From contig LSRX01000082.1 in the NCBI GenBank assembly GCA_001939145.1, forward strand, positions 824,873 through 888,872: DNA of 64,000 bases, in the 5' to 3' direction. The translations under genes and the position numbers were made by a program. The stretch is from Symbiodinium microadriaticum (taxonomy: Eukaryota; Sar; Dinophyceae; Suessiales; Symbiodiniaceae). The notes below the pieces were generated by a model. The model saw only the letters and a list, made by a program, of their open reading frames with translations, had not been told where the DNA came from and searched no databases. Of the stretch, positions 22,961-32,695 are shown one piece after another; positions within the stretch are counted from its first letter, which is position 1, and every line of letters starts with the position of its first letter.

Positions 22961-24000
22961 CATGGATCATGCCAGCAATATGGCCGCCTGAAGTAACAAT
23001 AGCAGCAAACTGCTAATGCTGCACAATTGTTTTTCTCGATAGATCATGCAGCGCATTAGCAGCATGTAAATCCTGCCGACCAAGTCAAGATGCTTGGCAG
23101 GTGCCGTCCAGCGGCCCGAGCTTTCCTGCAAACGACGGACACTGGTATCAATTGCGTAGTCTGTTAAAACTTGCTTTACGTGCGCGTCTTTTACGAAAAT
23201 AAACAAGCACGAGGCTCCACGTGACTGCGCGAAAAATGCTTAGGCCAAGCGCCCATGGCATACTTGCGCGCATTGCAACGGGACCTTGCCCTCATTTGCC
23301 TTGCTCGAAACCTGGACGGTCACAGCGTATCTTTGCCAGCACCTTTTGCTTGTTCTTTGTAAAAGGGTTCGAGGGTAAACGCGATCGCCATCAAATCAAT
23401 CGCTAGTCCACAACGTTGACAGGGCTGTGCTCTATATACCCAGGCCTTGCGAAGGAAAGTTTATGACATGTCGTGATCATACTGAGACGCTTGATGCCTG
23501 GACTCCTAAACATGCAGTGCAAGACGATGATGCAAACTGAAATGCAGTCGAACACGGCTCTATTCCACAGCCGACGTGCTTTCGTGAATACGCAATGCCA
23601 CCGGTCGAATAGCCATCGTACATTGTGAAAGCGCATTGCCACCAGCAGATGTCAGCATCATCCCCAACCACCTGGAAGGTTTTCGGCCATAGATGTCACG
23701 GTTGCAGGGTGTCGGCCTTCAGGATTAAAAGGGCCTGGAATTGTAGACATTCAAACAAAGTTGGAAAATAAGAAGTCGAAGCTGCGTGCTCAACGGATGG
23801 CACGGGGCTTGCATGGGCTGACAGTCACCCTCGTGCTCTGACCACACCCTGAACCCTCATGCCGTGATCTGAGCACACTCTGAACCCTCATGCTTAATAC
23901 TAGCTGTTACGTTGAGTGCTCTCGCCCTTGGTTCGCTTGCAGCAGCTTCTGAACTTAATACTTGTCAAAGCCACAGCCCTAACTCCCACAGGCTACAGTC
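22961..24000. other. no gene seen
   Basis: Unique-looking DNA without domains. A near-duplicate phrase (CTGAACCCTCATGC) occurs twice near 23,850-23,895. Minus-strand ORFs at 22,967-23,206 and 23,403-23,642 are short and unrecognised. Confidence 0.5.
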
Positions 24001-24943
24001 ACCCAAGTGCGTTGTTGCGGAGGCCCCACTTAGATGTTGGGATAAGCCCAATAGGGTACGCACTTGGGGCGGTTTAGACTAAAGGGAAAGATGGCAAAGA
24101 AGATCCGAGCTACTATAGTATGCTGGGGTTATATGAGAAAGATTGACCAAAAAGAAACTAGGATCCCCAAGTGCGTTTGTACGGAGGCCCTACAAGATGT
24201 TAGGATAGGCCCAGTAGGTACGCGTTCGGGTGGAATTAAGTAAATGGGAAATGTTACGCCTTAGGATCCCCAAATGCGTTATTACGGAGGCCCCAATACA
24301 TGTCAGGATAAGCCCAGTAGGGAACGCATGGGGGGGGGGGGGGTTTAGGGCAAGACAAAGGTCTAGAAAAGAGAATGGACACTACTATAGTATGTTAAGA
24401 TTATATAGGCAAGAATGGCAAAGAAAATGGAAGCTATCATTGTATACTAGAGTTCCATAGACCAGCATGGCAAAGAAAGTGGAGGCTACTATAGTATATT
24501 GGGGTTGTGAATGGAAGAATGGAAAAGAAAATTGAAACTAGGACGCCCAAATGCGTTAGTACGGAGGCCGCTCTAGATGTTGGGATAAGCCCAGTAGGTA
24601 CGCATTTGGGCAAGGGTTTAGAAAAAGGGACATGTTATGCCTCGGAACCCCCAAGTGCGTTATTACGGAGGCCGCAATGGATGTTAGAATAAGCCGAATA
24701 CGGTACGCAGTTGGGCGGGTTTCAGCATACGGGCCTACAGGGAAAAATGGAAAAGGAAATGGACGCTACTTTAGTACATTGGGGTTATATAGGCAAGAAT
24801 GGGCGCGCAGCTGGAAGCTACAGTAGTATATTGTGGTTATGCGAAGAAAAATGGAAAAGCATAGCAAAACTAGGACCCCCACATGCGTTAGTACGGAGGC
24901 CCCAATAGACGTTAGGATAGACCCAATAGGTACGCATTTGGAA
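24001..24943. repeat. six-copy tandem family of about 67-bp hairpins
   Basis: Copies at 24,002-24,068, 24,166-24,230, 24,269-24,334, 24,546-24,610, 24,650-24,715 and 24,878-24,942. Each has a left arm CCCAARTGCGT, a conserved interior (ACGGAGGCC...GATGTTRGGATARGCCCARTAG) and a right arm ACGCAYTTGGG that pairs with the left. The spacers also repeat, with CTACTATAGTA and AATGGAAAAGAAA blocks. Arms in copies 1 and 4 are perfect inverted repeats that differ from each other by a compensated pair. Confidence 0.88.
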
Positions 24944-25690
24944 GGGTTTGGGGATAGGGGCAAAACGCCAGCACAGCATACCCAGCAGCAATCTTACTGT
25001 GAGACCTTCAAGGTTTCGGGCGGCGAAAGCTTAAAACAGCCTGTGAGAATCAGCTAATCAGCGGTCTGACGTTGCTTCAGCCAAGTCCTGGATCAATTCA
25101 AATGCTAGAAACGTCAAACATGAAATCTCAACCTTGAAACCTCACCATCAGCCCTGAAACAAAACTGCGTGGTCCACGCCGGAGCACGTGTCGTCTTGTC
25201 TCTGCCGTTCCTGCTGTTCGAAGAAAATGCTGTTGGAACGCAATCCAGATAGTCGTCAATGGGATCTTGAAGAAAAATGTCTGAGCAAGCCAGACGTGGC
25301 ATGTTCTGCTGCAAGTCGAGCACCCAAAAATGATCACATGATAGTCGTGGCCGCAAAAAAAATTGAATCCGAGGCACATCTTGTACAGACGCACTGCAAC
25401 CGGCGCTGGCAGTCTGTATGTCCGCCATGGGGCGAACAAGTCCTTGCACTGAACATATATCAAGCTTCTGGCAAACTCTACACCCTAAACCCTTAAGAAT
25501 AAGCCTAAGACCAAAACTGTACCCCACGTCCACGCATGCGCACAGATGCGAAGAACCCCAGCTTGAGCATTCGAAAGGACAATCACTTTGCACATGCGCT
25601 CGAGGATACTCGCAACTGAGAATGCCTGCTGCACTTCCCACATTCCGTTCCGCCCGTGCATTTTGTTAGCAGGGGGAAATATTGGCATAC
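24944..25690. other. no confident gene; isolated CCCTAAA near 25,487
   Basis: A minus-strand ORF (25,114-25,641) has ordinary composition and no recognisable motif. ACACCCTAAACCCTTAAG at 25,481-25,498 is a further telomere-like scrap. Confidence 0.45.
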
Positions 25691-26123
25691 TCCGGCAAGT
25701 GGATGTTTTGGGAACAAGAACGTTATTGTGGTTTAGGCATGGATGTGCCGGTCATCGTCTACTCTTGGAACACGCACGTGATTATGGTTTGGGCATGGAT
25801 GCTCTGATCGTCGCATGTACTTGGAGCACGAACGTTATTATGGTTTGAGCATGGATGCTCTGGTGATCGAGGGCGCTTAGAACACGAACGCTATTGCAAT
25901 GGGGGTACGGTTTGCGAGCCTCTGGCTAATACTGTGTGACAGCCACTGACGCAGCAACAGCATGGGGCACGCCTTGCCAAAGAAAAAAGGACGGGTAGCC
26001 GTTCAAACTGGTTGTTATGATTCGGGCATGGATGCTCTGTGATCGTAGGCACTTGGAGCACGAACGCGGCTCCCACATGGATGCTCTGTGATCGTAGGCA
26101 CTTGGAGCACGAACGCGGCTCCC
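25691..26123 (+). repeat. about 80-bp minisatellite (GCATGGATGCTCTG...GAGCACGAACG)
   Basis: Imperfect units around 25,691-25,765, 25,766-25,845 and 25,846-25,895, then a pair of near-identical 50-bp units at about 26,028-26,071 and 26,072-26,123. The core phrases are CATGGATGCTCTG, GATCGT and CTTGGAGCACGAACG. An unrelated 130-bp stretch interrupts the array. Confidence 0.85.
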
Positions 26124-26430
26124 ATTGAGAAGGGGGGGCCGGGGAAGGCGGGGGGGGGACCNGCAAGGGCAGGGGGGGGCGGGGGTGCTCGCCACAAAAC
26201 AAATGAGGGTCACAAAGAAGATCCACGGCCACGGAATCGAAGAATGGCTGCTGGCCCGGTCCCACCAGAAAAACATGCGGGTTGGAAAAAAGATAGAAGG
26301 GGGTGCCAAAAAGGATAAGGGGCAGAAGGAAGGGGGGCAGCCCCGAGGGCTGCGCAGGGGGTCAGAAAAAGACCCTGGGGGTCAGAAAAAAGGGGTCCCC
26401 TCTAAAGGTGGTTTGCTCTACTACCTGTTC
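26124..26430. repeat. G-rich tract with an assembly join (n at 26,162)
   Basis: G runs of 7-9 flank the single n, so quadruplex formation and a scaffolding join are both likely. Beyond, GCAGCCCCGAGGGCTGC (26,337-26,353) and GGGTCAGAAAAAGACCC are short hairpins next to the truncated LINE endonuclease. Confidence 0.7.
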
Positions 26431-27293
26431 TAAGTAATCTCTGCCCCTGCCGAATATATTCGGACCCAAAACATCAGACTCATTAGCATATCTGTAATGC
26501 AACCTAGCATTGAAATCACCTCCAATCAGAACTACTTCATTCAGCCCAGCAACCACAGTTTGCAACCTATCGTAAGAGTCTTCCTTCAGGTGCGGCACGT
26601 AGGTACCAACGAGAGCGAGATTGGAACCATAAGATCTGAGACGCAATAAAATCAAACGGCCACTAATCTGGCAAACCTCATAAATGCAGGGTTTCAGTCT
26701 TTTATGGATCATTAAACCTACCCCTGCATGCTCTCGATCACTCTTGTCGTGAGGTACATCGCTACTGAGAAAGAAAAGGTATTCTCCGTGGGTCTCAATG
26801 CTACTTGAATTCACCTGTGTCTCGGTTAGGATCATGCAATCATATTGATGAGACTTCATAATGTCTATAGTGTGCTGTCGCTTCTGCTTCCATTGCCACC
26901 ATTGAGACCCCTGACGTTCAAGGTTGCGAATTTCATGGGAAGGCGGTGGGCTATCTTAAAACCTCTAGACTTGTGCCCCTTATAGCATCTCGAGTTAGAT
27001 GAACAGCAATTAGCTTTATATTGATTGAACTTAGACCTCAATGTTTCGCGATCTCTACACCCGACACTCTTGAAACGTCTTCCCACCAAAGCTTCCTGAG
27101 CCTTTGGAGGCCTCAAACGCCGAGGAGCGACTTTTCTCTGGAAAATCTCCATAACCGTCTGGAAAAGCACGCTTAGCATTAGAAAACCTGTTGGGTTTAG
27201 GAGGTGTATTGACCGCAAGTGTACACTCGCGCTTGAGGCACTCTTTAGGCCTTCGGGGTTTTTCGCCCTCCGGCCTAAGCAGGAGCCCGGCAC
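26420..27293 (-). pseudogene. LINE ORF2 start: endonuclease front half, frameshifted and truncated
   Basis: The first frame (27,293-26,865) ends in MKFATLNVRGLNGG, the start of an APE-type endonuclease. One frame change near 26,885 leads into KRQHTIDIMKSHQYDCMILT (26,893-26,834), then TETQVN with the catalytic Glu, LALVGTYVPH and VVLIGGDFNARLH (about 26,525). The protein stops making sense after DYLEQVVEQTTF at about 26,420, where G-rich repeat begins, so the back half (DY.L and SDH boxes) and the whole reverse transcriptase are missing. It lies downstream of the ORF1-like gene at 27,644-28,780 on the same strand. It is the same endonuclease type as the scrap at 10,960-11,295. Confidence 0.8.
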
Positions 27294-27643
27294 GCCTCTT
27301 GAAGGTGACTACTGCGCTTAAATATTTTGAAATCATGGGCGCAGGGCCCCGCACCGACTTCAGCTTCTAATTCCTTCCTTCCATCGTATAAATCCTTCCT
27401 TATTTCCTTCTGAGCCCTCTCACCTTTAAAGCTTTCTCAAGCGACTAACTCTTGAAGCGTCTTCAAATTGCTTCAAATAGTCAAGTGCTCATGTGATGCT
27501 GCGTCGGCCTGCTGGTGATGATCATAGCCCCATCTTGCATTGTGCAATGTTCGGTATTCTTCATTGCTTCTGAGTTTGGCAAACTTTACGCTGTATGTAT
27601 ACCTCGAGTAGTCCGGCCATCTTGTCTTTGCATTCGCTTCTGT

Positions 27644-28780
27644 CTATCCCCAAGACCATGCTGAGCAACCAGTCTCATAGTATTGCCGATGCACATGTAG
27701 GTGCAGAAACTTCGGATCTTCATCACTTCGAACCAGTTTGAAGATGACTGCATTGTCTTCGTTCCGGATGGCAAGCATCTCTTGCCATTTGACAGCCACC
27801 TTGCCCCAGGAGTTGGCCAGATCGCTTTCGTCATGCTTTGTGATGATGTGTAGCGCTGCTTGCACAACCAGGTTAATGTCCCGTTCCATTTCGCTGACTT
27901 GCGTGGTGAAAATTATGCGATGAGCTTCTCCAGAATGGTGGTATACCGTCTTAGTGTTCCGATCCCAGATTGTGGCCGGGTAGCGCTTGTTGAACTTGCG
28001 GTATGTGTAATATTCAAAGTCAGCCTTTGCCTTCTCGCTTTGCCAATGTATAATTGAAACTGGTGACTGCATGTATCTGCCGTAGACCGTCTTGCCGTGT
28101 GTCGTAGACATCAACTTCTCCACTTCAGCTGCTGCAGCATAGTATTGTATGACATTGTCTCTGTCGTCGTCGGTAAAGTCTGTTGGCCAAGGTTTCACAA
28201 CCGTCTGTAGTGCCGCTGCCTGTTGCTGCTGTCTGTACAGAGCTTGGTGGGCGCTCGCGGTGAAAATCTCCAGATCTCGCATATCGTACTGCACGTCCTC
28301 ATTGATCTTCTCGAGTTGCTTCATGTTTTCGCTCATGTCCACAAGCTGTTGCTGCATGTCTCGTATGTAAGGCGGCGGCGCCTCACCGCTGATCTCACTC
28401 ACCATCTTTCCCAACACTTCCGTGGCAATCTTCAGCTGCTCCTCCATTTTGCCAGTCAGCTCTGCAGAGCTTACAGGTACGTCTTTCGCTTTTTTTGCTG
28501 TCTGAGGAATTGCAGCCTGCGTCGATCTCTCTTCCATTGTTTCCTTCCGGTGCTTCCATCTTGGATCTGGCTTGTTGGTCTTGTCTGCTGACTGTCCATA
28601 ATATGTCTTGTATCTGCCTTGTTTGGAAGACTCTGCTGTGAACAACTCTCTTGCCGGGTTGCTGGCTTCCGCAGTTGCTTCTTCGGGAACTGCCGTCATC
28701 CGCTGCTGCTTGTTGTTTTTGACTGACTCTGGTGTTACGACAACCTGCAAGCGTTTCTGAACGTCGGGATCATCTGCCAT
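27644..28780 (-). CDS. LINE ORF1 (gag-like) protein with coiled coil
   Basis: Genuine ATG at 28,780 (MADDPDVQKRLQVV), 378 codons. Residues 1-105 are polar and probably disordered. About 108-180 is a heptad-rich helix (GKMEEQLKIATEVLGKMVSE, then QQQLVDMSENMKQLEKINED), suited to trimerisation as in L1-type ORF1 proteins. About 210-370 looks globular and basic-aromatic (DFEYYTYRKFNKRYPATIWD), as expected for a nucleic-acid-binding domain. The last residues change frame near 27,650 (the alternative frame gives CIGNTMRLVAQHG), so the C-terminus may be slightly altered. The endonuclease of ORF2 follows about 350 nt downstream. I infer the ORF1 role from position and architecture, not from a family match. 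Confidence 0.55.
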   Translation of the reverse strand: MADDPDVQKRLQVVVTPESVKNNKQQRMTAVPEEATAEASNPARELFTAESSKQGRYKTYYGQSADKTNKPDPRWKHRKETMEERSTQAAIPQTAKKAKDVPVSSAELTGKMEEQLKIATEVLGKMVSEISGEAPPPYIRDMQQQLVDMSENMKQLEKINEDVQYDMRDLEIFTASAHQALYRQQQQAAALQTVVKPWPTDFTDDDRDNVIQYYAAAAEVEKLMSTTHGKTVYGRYMQSPVSIIHWQSEKAKADFEYYTYRKFNKRYPATIWDRNTKTVYHHSGEAHRIIFTTQVSEMERDINLVVQAALHIITKHDESDLANSWGKVAVKWQEMLAIRNEDNAVIFKLVRSDEDPKFLHLHVHRQYYETGCSAWSWG

Positions 28781-28960
28781 GTTCCCTCGAAGCGTGGCGA
28801 GGCTGAAGCAAGTCGGACTAGTGGGGGCCTGCTACATTTTGGACTTTCTGAGCACCAATGCCTTCCTATTTCATGTTACCTGCTACAAACGTCCCCCGAT
28901 ACTCGCAGTTCAGTGACTAACTTTGGGACGCCACGACAAAAGAACACTAGGGAGCACACG

Positions 28961-29045
28961 TACGGCCCTCTCTCTCTTCTTCCACACGGTCAAAGGGGTC
29001 AGCGATCGCATCCCCCCCCGTGCGTTGACGCGCCCCGGAGGTCTG
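28961..29045 (+). repeat. possible divergent copy of the dispersed CT/GGGG-CCCC repeat
   Basis: CTCTCTCTCTTCTTCC, then GGGGTCAGCGATCGCATCCCC (a 21-bp stretch with paired ends) and GTGCGTTGACGCGCCCCGG. Same order of parts as at 58,003-58,095; identity is low outside those parts. Confidence 0.28.
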
Positions 29046-29743
29046 GGGCTGTACAGAAGAGAAAAATTTTCCATTGACGGGAGACCGGCATTCCAGCAGA
29101 AACCACTAAACTAAGGACCCCCAACCCGCCTCGTCGCATCGTCTACGGCCCCGACCAACCACATGCTCCCTAACTCGCACGTCCAATAGACACTTACTAA
29201 TTGGAGCCTCCCCCTGTATTCATTGTTCGCACTGGGGCATCGCCCCAATCTCGGAAGTCATGAGACATTGAAAAGATGCGAAGATTGTTTCCACATGTAG
29301 TGTGGCTTCGAGGTCGCCTAACTTCAGGAACAGATTTGCACGGAACTTGCGCGCATGCACTATGGATTGCCCCGCTCAGCTACGCAGTTTCAGCTTCAGC
29401 AGCTTGTTCTTTTTCTCGCCCTCGTGCTCGAACCTCTTGCCATCGAACCCCCACAGTTGCTGCACGGAGCACCCAGCGATGGAGTTGATCGCGTCGGCCC
29501 CCGGTGAAGACGGGACGTAGTTACAGTTTGATATTGTTGCGGTTCTTCGGGATCTCGAAGAGGTCGAAGGGTGTTCGGCAACGCAGCGGGTGTTATGGCT
29601 CAGGTGCCTACTTACTCGGCCGACTAATGTTACTTCGCGGAGCGGTAGGGGATCCAGAGCTTGGGGCACATTCAAGCTCCTTCCCCCCTACACGCCCCTT
29701 TGAGCTCCAAGGACGCGCTCCAGGGAGTCCACGATGTAGGCAC
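29046..29743. other. probable 5' leader region of the minus-strand LINE
   Basis: No recognisable gene. A minus-strand ORF at 29,376-29,675 has no motif. If the spliced-leader relic at 29,744 marks a transcript 5' end, this stretch would be the untranslated leader before the ATG at 28,780. Confidence 0.35.
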
Positions 29744-29760
29744 CTTGAGCCAAAATAGCT
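29744..29760 (-). other. relic of the dinoflagellate spliced leader
   Basis: On the minus strand the sequence reads AGCTATTTTGGCTCAAG. The last 13 bases, ATTTTGGCTCAAG, match exactly the 3' part of the 22-nt leader trans-spliced onto dinoflagellate nuclear mRNAs; AGC just before also matches, with one substitution between. A 13-base match by chance is unlikely in 64 kb (expected about 0.002). Genomic leader relics are known from reinserted processed mRNAs in dinoflagellates. It lies about 960 nt upstream of the LINE ORF1 on the same strand. Confidence 0.7.
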
Positions 29761-29791
29761 CCCCTCTCTCTCTCTCTCTCTCTGTCTCTCC

Positions 29792-29836
<45 letters not shown>
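29761..29836. repeat. (CT)n microsatellite
   Basis: About 75 bases of CT with GTCTCTCC interruptions, directly abutting the spliced-leader relic. Confidence 0.96.
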
Positions 29837-29988
29837 CCGTACCCATTTGCTTTGACTTAATTGCGCCTCATCGCGCTAGATCAACCGGGCAAAGTAAATA
29901 GAACAAAGAGGGAGAGACGAAACAAGTCGTAGAACAGAAGCATGTTTGTTTGAGCTAGCAAGAAGCTTGAGCGCATGAACAACAAAAC
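29837..29988. other. no feature seen
   Basis: Short unique spacer between the CT tract and the direct repeat of the Penelope-like element. Confidence 0.5.
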
Positions 29989-30256
29989 ACACATGTGTGC
30001 AGGTCTCCAACTGAGTAATGAACAGATGTCTGGTAAATCAGCTTGTACGATTGACTATTTGGGTTTCTTGGCTTAGCCCCTGTTAGCCCCTTGCCAACAC
30101 AAAAAAATTGCAGGTACGTGGTTCAGAACCATATCAGCACACTCTGAAGAGCCTCTTTGTTAGACACCCACTCTTCAGGTGTGGGGCATCCCCCTGCAAA
30201 CAAAACTCACTCATGGCCTACAAGCATCCTTGGCTACAGGAGGTACACACACACGC
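29989..30256 (-). repeat. direct repeat, downstream copy (pseudo-LTR of the Penelope-like element)
   Basis: About 265 bases, roughly 90% identical by eye to 39,534-39,802 and in the same orientation. Both start near TGTGTGCAGGTCTCCAACTG and end near CACAGGAGGTACACAC (TACAGG here). This copy has a 10-bp insertion (CCTGTTAGCC) and lacks the CGTCCCAG-containing insert of the other. Penelope-like elements often carry such direct repeats (pLTRs) from tandem partial copies. Confidence 0.85.
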
Positions 30257-30280
30257 CCCTTCCCGAGGAAAGGGGCAGTT

Positions 30281-30625
30281 TTATCCATTGTAAGGCTGCG
30301 TTGCCGGTATGTCTTGAGCACTCACTTCTGGAGGTTTGCTCTGTGCTTGCAACGACGAAAAATCCGCCAACAGCTTCACGAGTAAGTCCTGCGTCTGCCC
30401 TTGCTTCCGAAACAGCTCGGTAACAGCATCAATCAGCTCAGTAGTGCGTTGTCCATCCTCTTGGATCTGAGGCTGTAGACTGTCAAGCTGCTGTTGCTGA
30501 ATCTCTTGCGTGGCCAGAATCTCTTGTCGGTGCTCATGCAACTCACGTTTGATTTGCAGCACTTCAAGCTGTTTATAGGAAACCCAGCGTTGCAGCACCG
30601 CAAGCGGATCACAGGCAGCAGACAT
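30281..30625 (-). CDS. small coiled-coil ORF inside the Penelope-like element
   Basis: ATG at 30,625 (MSAACDPLAVLQRW), about 114 codons. Nearly all helix with heptads: LEVLQIKRELHEHRQEILAT, IQQQQLDSLQPQIQED, LIDAVTELFRKQGQTQDLLV. It probably oligomerises. It is the last ORF before the downstream direct repeat, on the same strand as the nuclease and reverse transcriptase. No family recognised; an element-encoded structural protein or the end of a larger frameshifted ORF are both possible. Confidence 0.5.
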   Translation of the reverse strand: MSAACDPLAVLQRWVSYKQLEVLQIKRELHEHRQEILATQEIQQQQLDSLQPQIQEDGQRTTELIDAVTELFRKQGQTQDLLVKLLADFSSLQAQSKPPEVSAQDIPATQPYNG

Positions 30626-30798
30626 GATACGAAAGGATAGGTACTGAAAAAATCGAGCTTCTATCTGCACGTACAGCCAAGCATTCACTGAAAGATACAA
30701 GTGCGGTACTCACAAACGATCGGACTTCGCTATCTGGGACATATTGAGCAAGCTGAAAGCAAATTTCTCTCATAGGCACGAGTCAAAGTGTGAACCTG

Positions 30799-31002
30799 TC
30801 ACAGGTGTTCATACCCGTCTTGGTCATGAATGAAGCAACGATGGGGACCATACCACGCATGATTTTCTTCTTGTAGAGAGTGGCTGTGAAAGCAGCACTT
30901 GTTCTCGCACCACTGACACTTGTGACGGCACCGAATGGGGCCATCTGAGAAACGAAACTTCCGGCTGAGAATGTCCCAAATCTGCCACAGCAACTCAAGC
31001 AA
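30799..31002 (-). CDS. small Cys/His-rich ORF or exon (possible zinc finger)
   Basis: A short frame with a dense pattern CRHKCQWCENKCCFHSH followed by HAWYGPHRCFIHDQ. Cys/His pairs at this spacing suggest a zinc-binding module. There is no clear ATG, so it may be part of a frameshifted larger ORF of the element. Confidence 0.3.
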   Translation of the reverse strand: MLELLWQIWDILSRKFRFSDGPIRCRHKCQWCENKCCFHSHSLQEENHAWYGPHRCFIHDQDGYEHL

Positions 31003-32695
31003 CTGAGAGGTAGAAGCTTGCGTAAGTCTCTATCTCGTATCCGCCATCATGAGACTGTCCATGGCTAGGTGCACACTGTCTAGACGCAAACAGAAGCTTT
31101 CGGACAATCGGCTGCAAGACAAGGTTAAAGCGGCTCCCAAGGCTCAATAGCACTCACACACTCTGGGATGTCTACCTAGGCACTTGCACGCTCGTTTTGA
31201 TCTACAGGCATCCCTGCACCGGGCTCCTAATGACCAACAGCCGAATCTCATATATCAGTTCCGCATGATAGGTAAGGCGATCGTCCCAAGGGTCCCCTCC
31301 AATGTTGCAGCAGGCACGACTGGGGCAACGGCGAATCGATCAGCTCGGTAGGAGCATCAGTGAGCAACTTCGAGCGCACTGTCGTGAGATCACGTCTCGA
31401 GCCGGTGTCTTTGAATACGTTGTTCATCCACCGTTTGTTCGACCTGGCCATGTCCTTGTGCATCTGGAATACACGTCTCCAGCCATACCGCACTTAGCAG
31501 TCTTTGCCGGTGTCTGCAGAGCTTGGAACCGTTCGATTGCGATAGTGACACAGCGACACAATATGCTGGATTTCAGGCGATTACAATCAAATTCTCAGCG
31601 GCGACACCATGTCAGCTATTGGGCACACGTATGGCCCCCCAGACTGCTCAATGTCATGTTGTTCTGACTGAAACTCGCGATAAAAGAAGAACGAGTGTCG
31701 TTGAAAAGCAACAAAGTTGAAGACGAGGTCATGAACTGCAGACATATCACTCGTGGCGACAGATCCGCACTAGGCACTATCTCGGTACTACGGCACTCCT
31801 AGAACCAGGCAACGGACATTCACTCAGAAACAATGCAGAGACGGCAAGGCTGGGAAACTCTCATGCAGTCAGCGGCACACATTCTTTCATTGACCTCGTG
31901 AAAGTGCATGGGCTCGGACTCTGCAGACAAAAATGCCCTACCACAATTCCGCACTGCTACGATCCTCTTCACGGTCACGTGATCTAGATCGCTCACGCAT
32001 GCTAAAGGACGCCTGTTGTTGCTGTCTCTGCAAACGTCCAGACGACTCAGCACTCGGAACACGATGTGGGGGACCCTCTGCAAGCTCTGGCAACCGAAGT
32101 GAATCTTCTTCCTAAGCTCTGGCCCAGCACGATGCAACGGAGACTCACTCCGACTGCTGCACGGAAGACTGGATATCATGGCTGGCGGTGCTGGGGAGGG
32201 CCCGGGAGGGCCACTGCAAAACCCGGAAGGGCGAGCCTTGGAGACAGCAGGAGCGTTGGGGAAAGAGCTGGCGCTGGGCACCCCATCCCATCCACACGCA
32301 GCAAAACTTCTTCTGAACTCACCGTGTCCATGTGGCGGCGGCGGCGACGCAAGCGGAAAGGGCGGGTGAGGGAGGGGTTGGGGGGGGAAACCCCAGAGGG
32401 GAGGGAAAAGGGGCGGAGGAGGGGGAATGAAGTGGAGGTGGGGGCGGGGTTGCCTGCATATGCTGCGCCTGAGATGCTTGCCGAAAAGCACGCCGGGCAC
32501 CTCCCGACCTCGCCTCGATGCTACGAAGCTCTGCCGAGTAACAGTCATCACCAAGAATATGGTACAGCTCCATACGCAGATTGTGGTTCAGACAGTCAAC
32601 TATGTCTGCGTAACGCTCGCGAACACTGGATGCCACGGCTGGAACAACAGCAGCACTACCTACACACAAGCAGAAAGAACAGCTGCATCATGGCA
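31003..32695 (-). other. Penelope-like element interior, Pro-rich unassigned ORFs
   Basis: Minus-strand frames at 31,820-32,554 and 32,319-32,669 contain a Pro/His-rich stretch (PPPPPLFPPLWGFPPQP) from a purine-rich mirror-like tract at 32,340-32,440, plus coding-like YADIVDCLNHNLRMELYHIL. No domain is recognised. This may be the C-terminal continuation of the dioxygenase ORF in other frames, or untranslated DNA. Confidence 0.35.

Noticed and set aside
24001..24943. CRISPR-like array (regular repeats with spacers)
   Set aside because: Repeats are imperfect inverted hairpins with irregular, themselves repetitive spacers, no cas genes, and a eukaryotic context.
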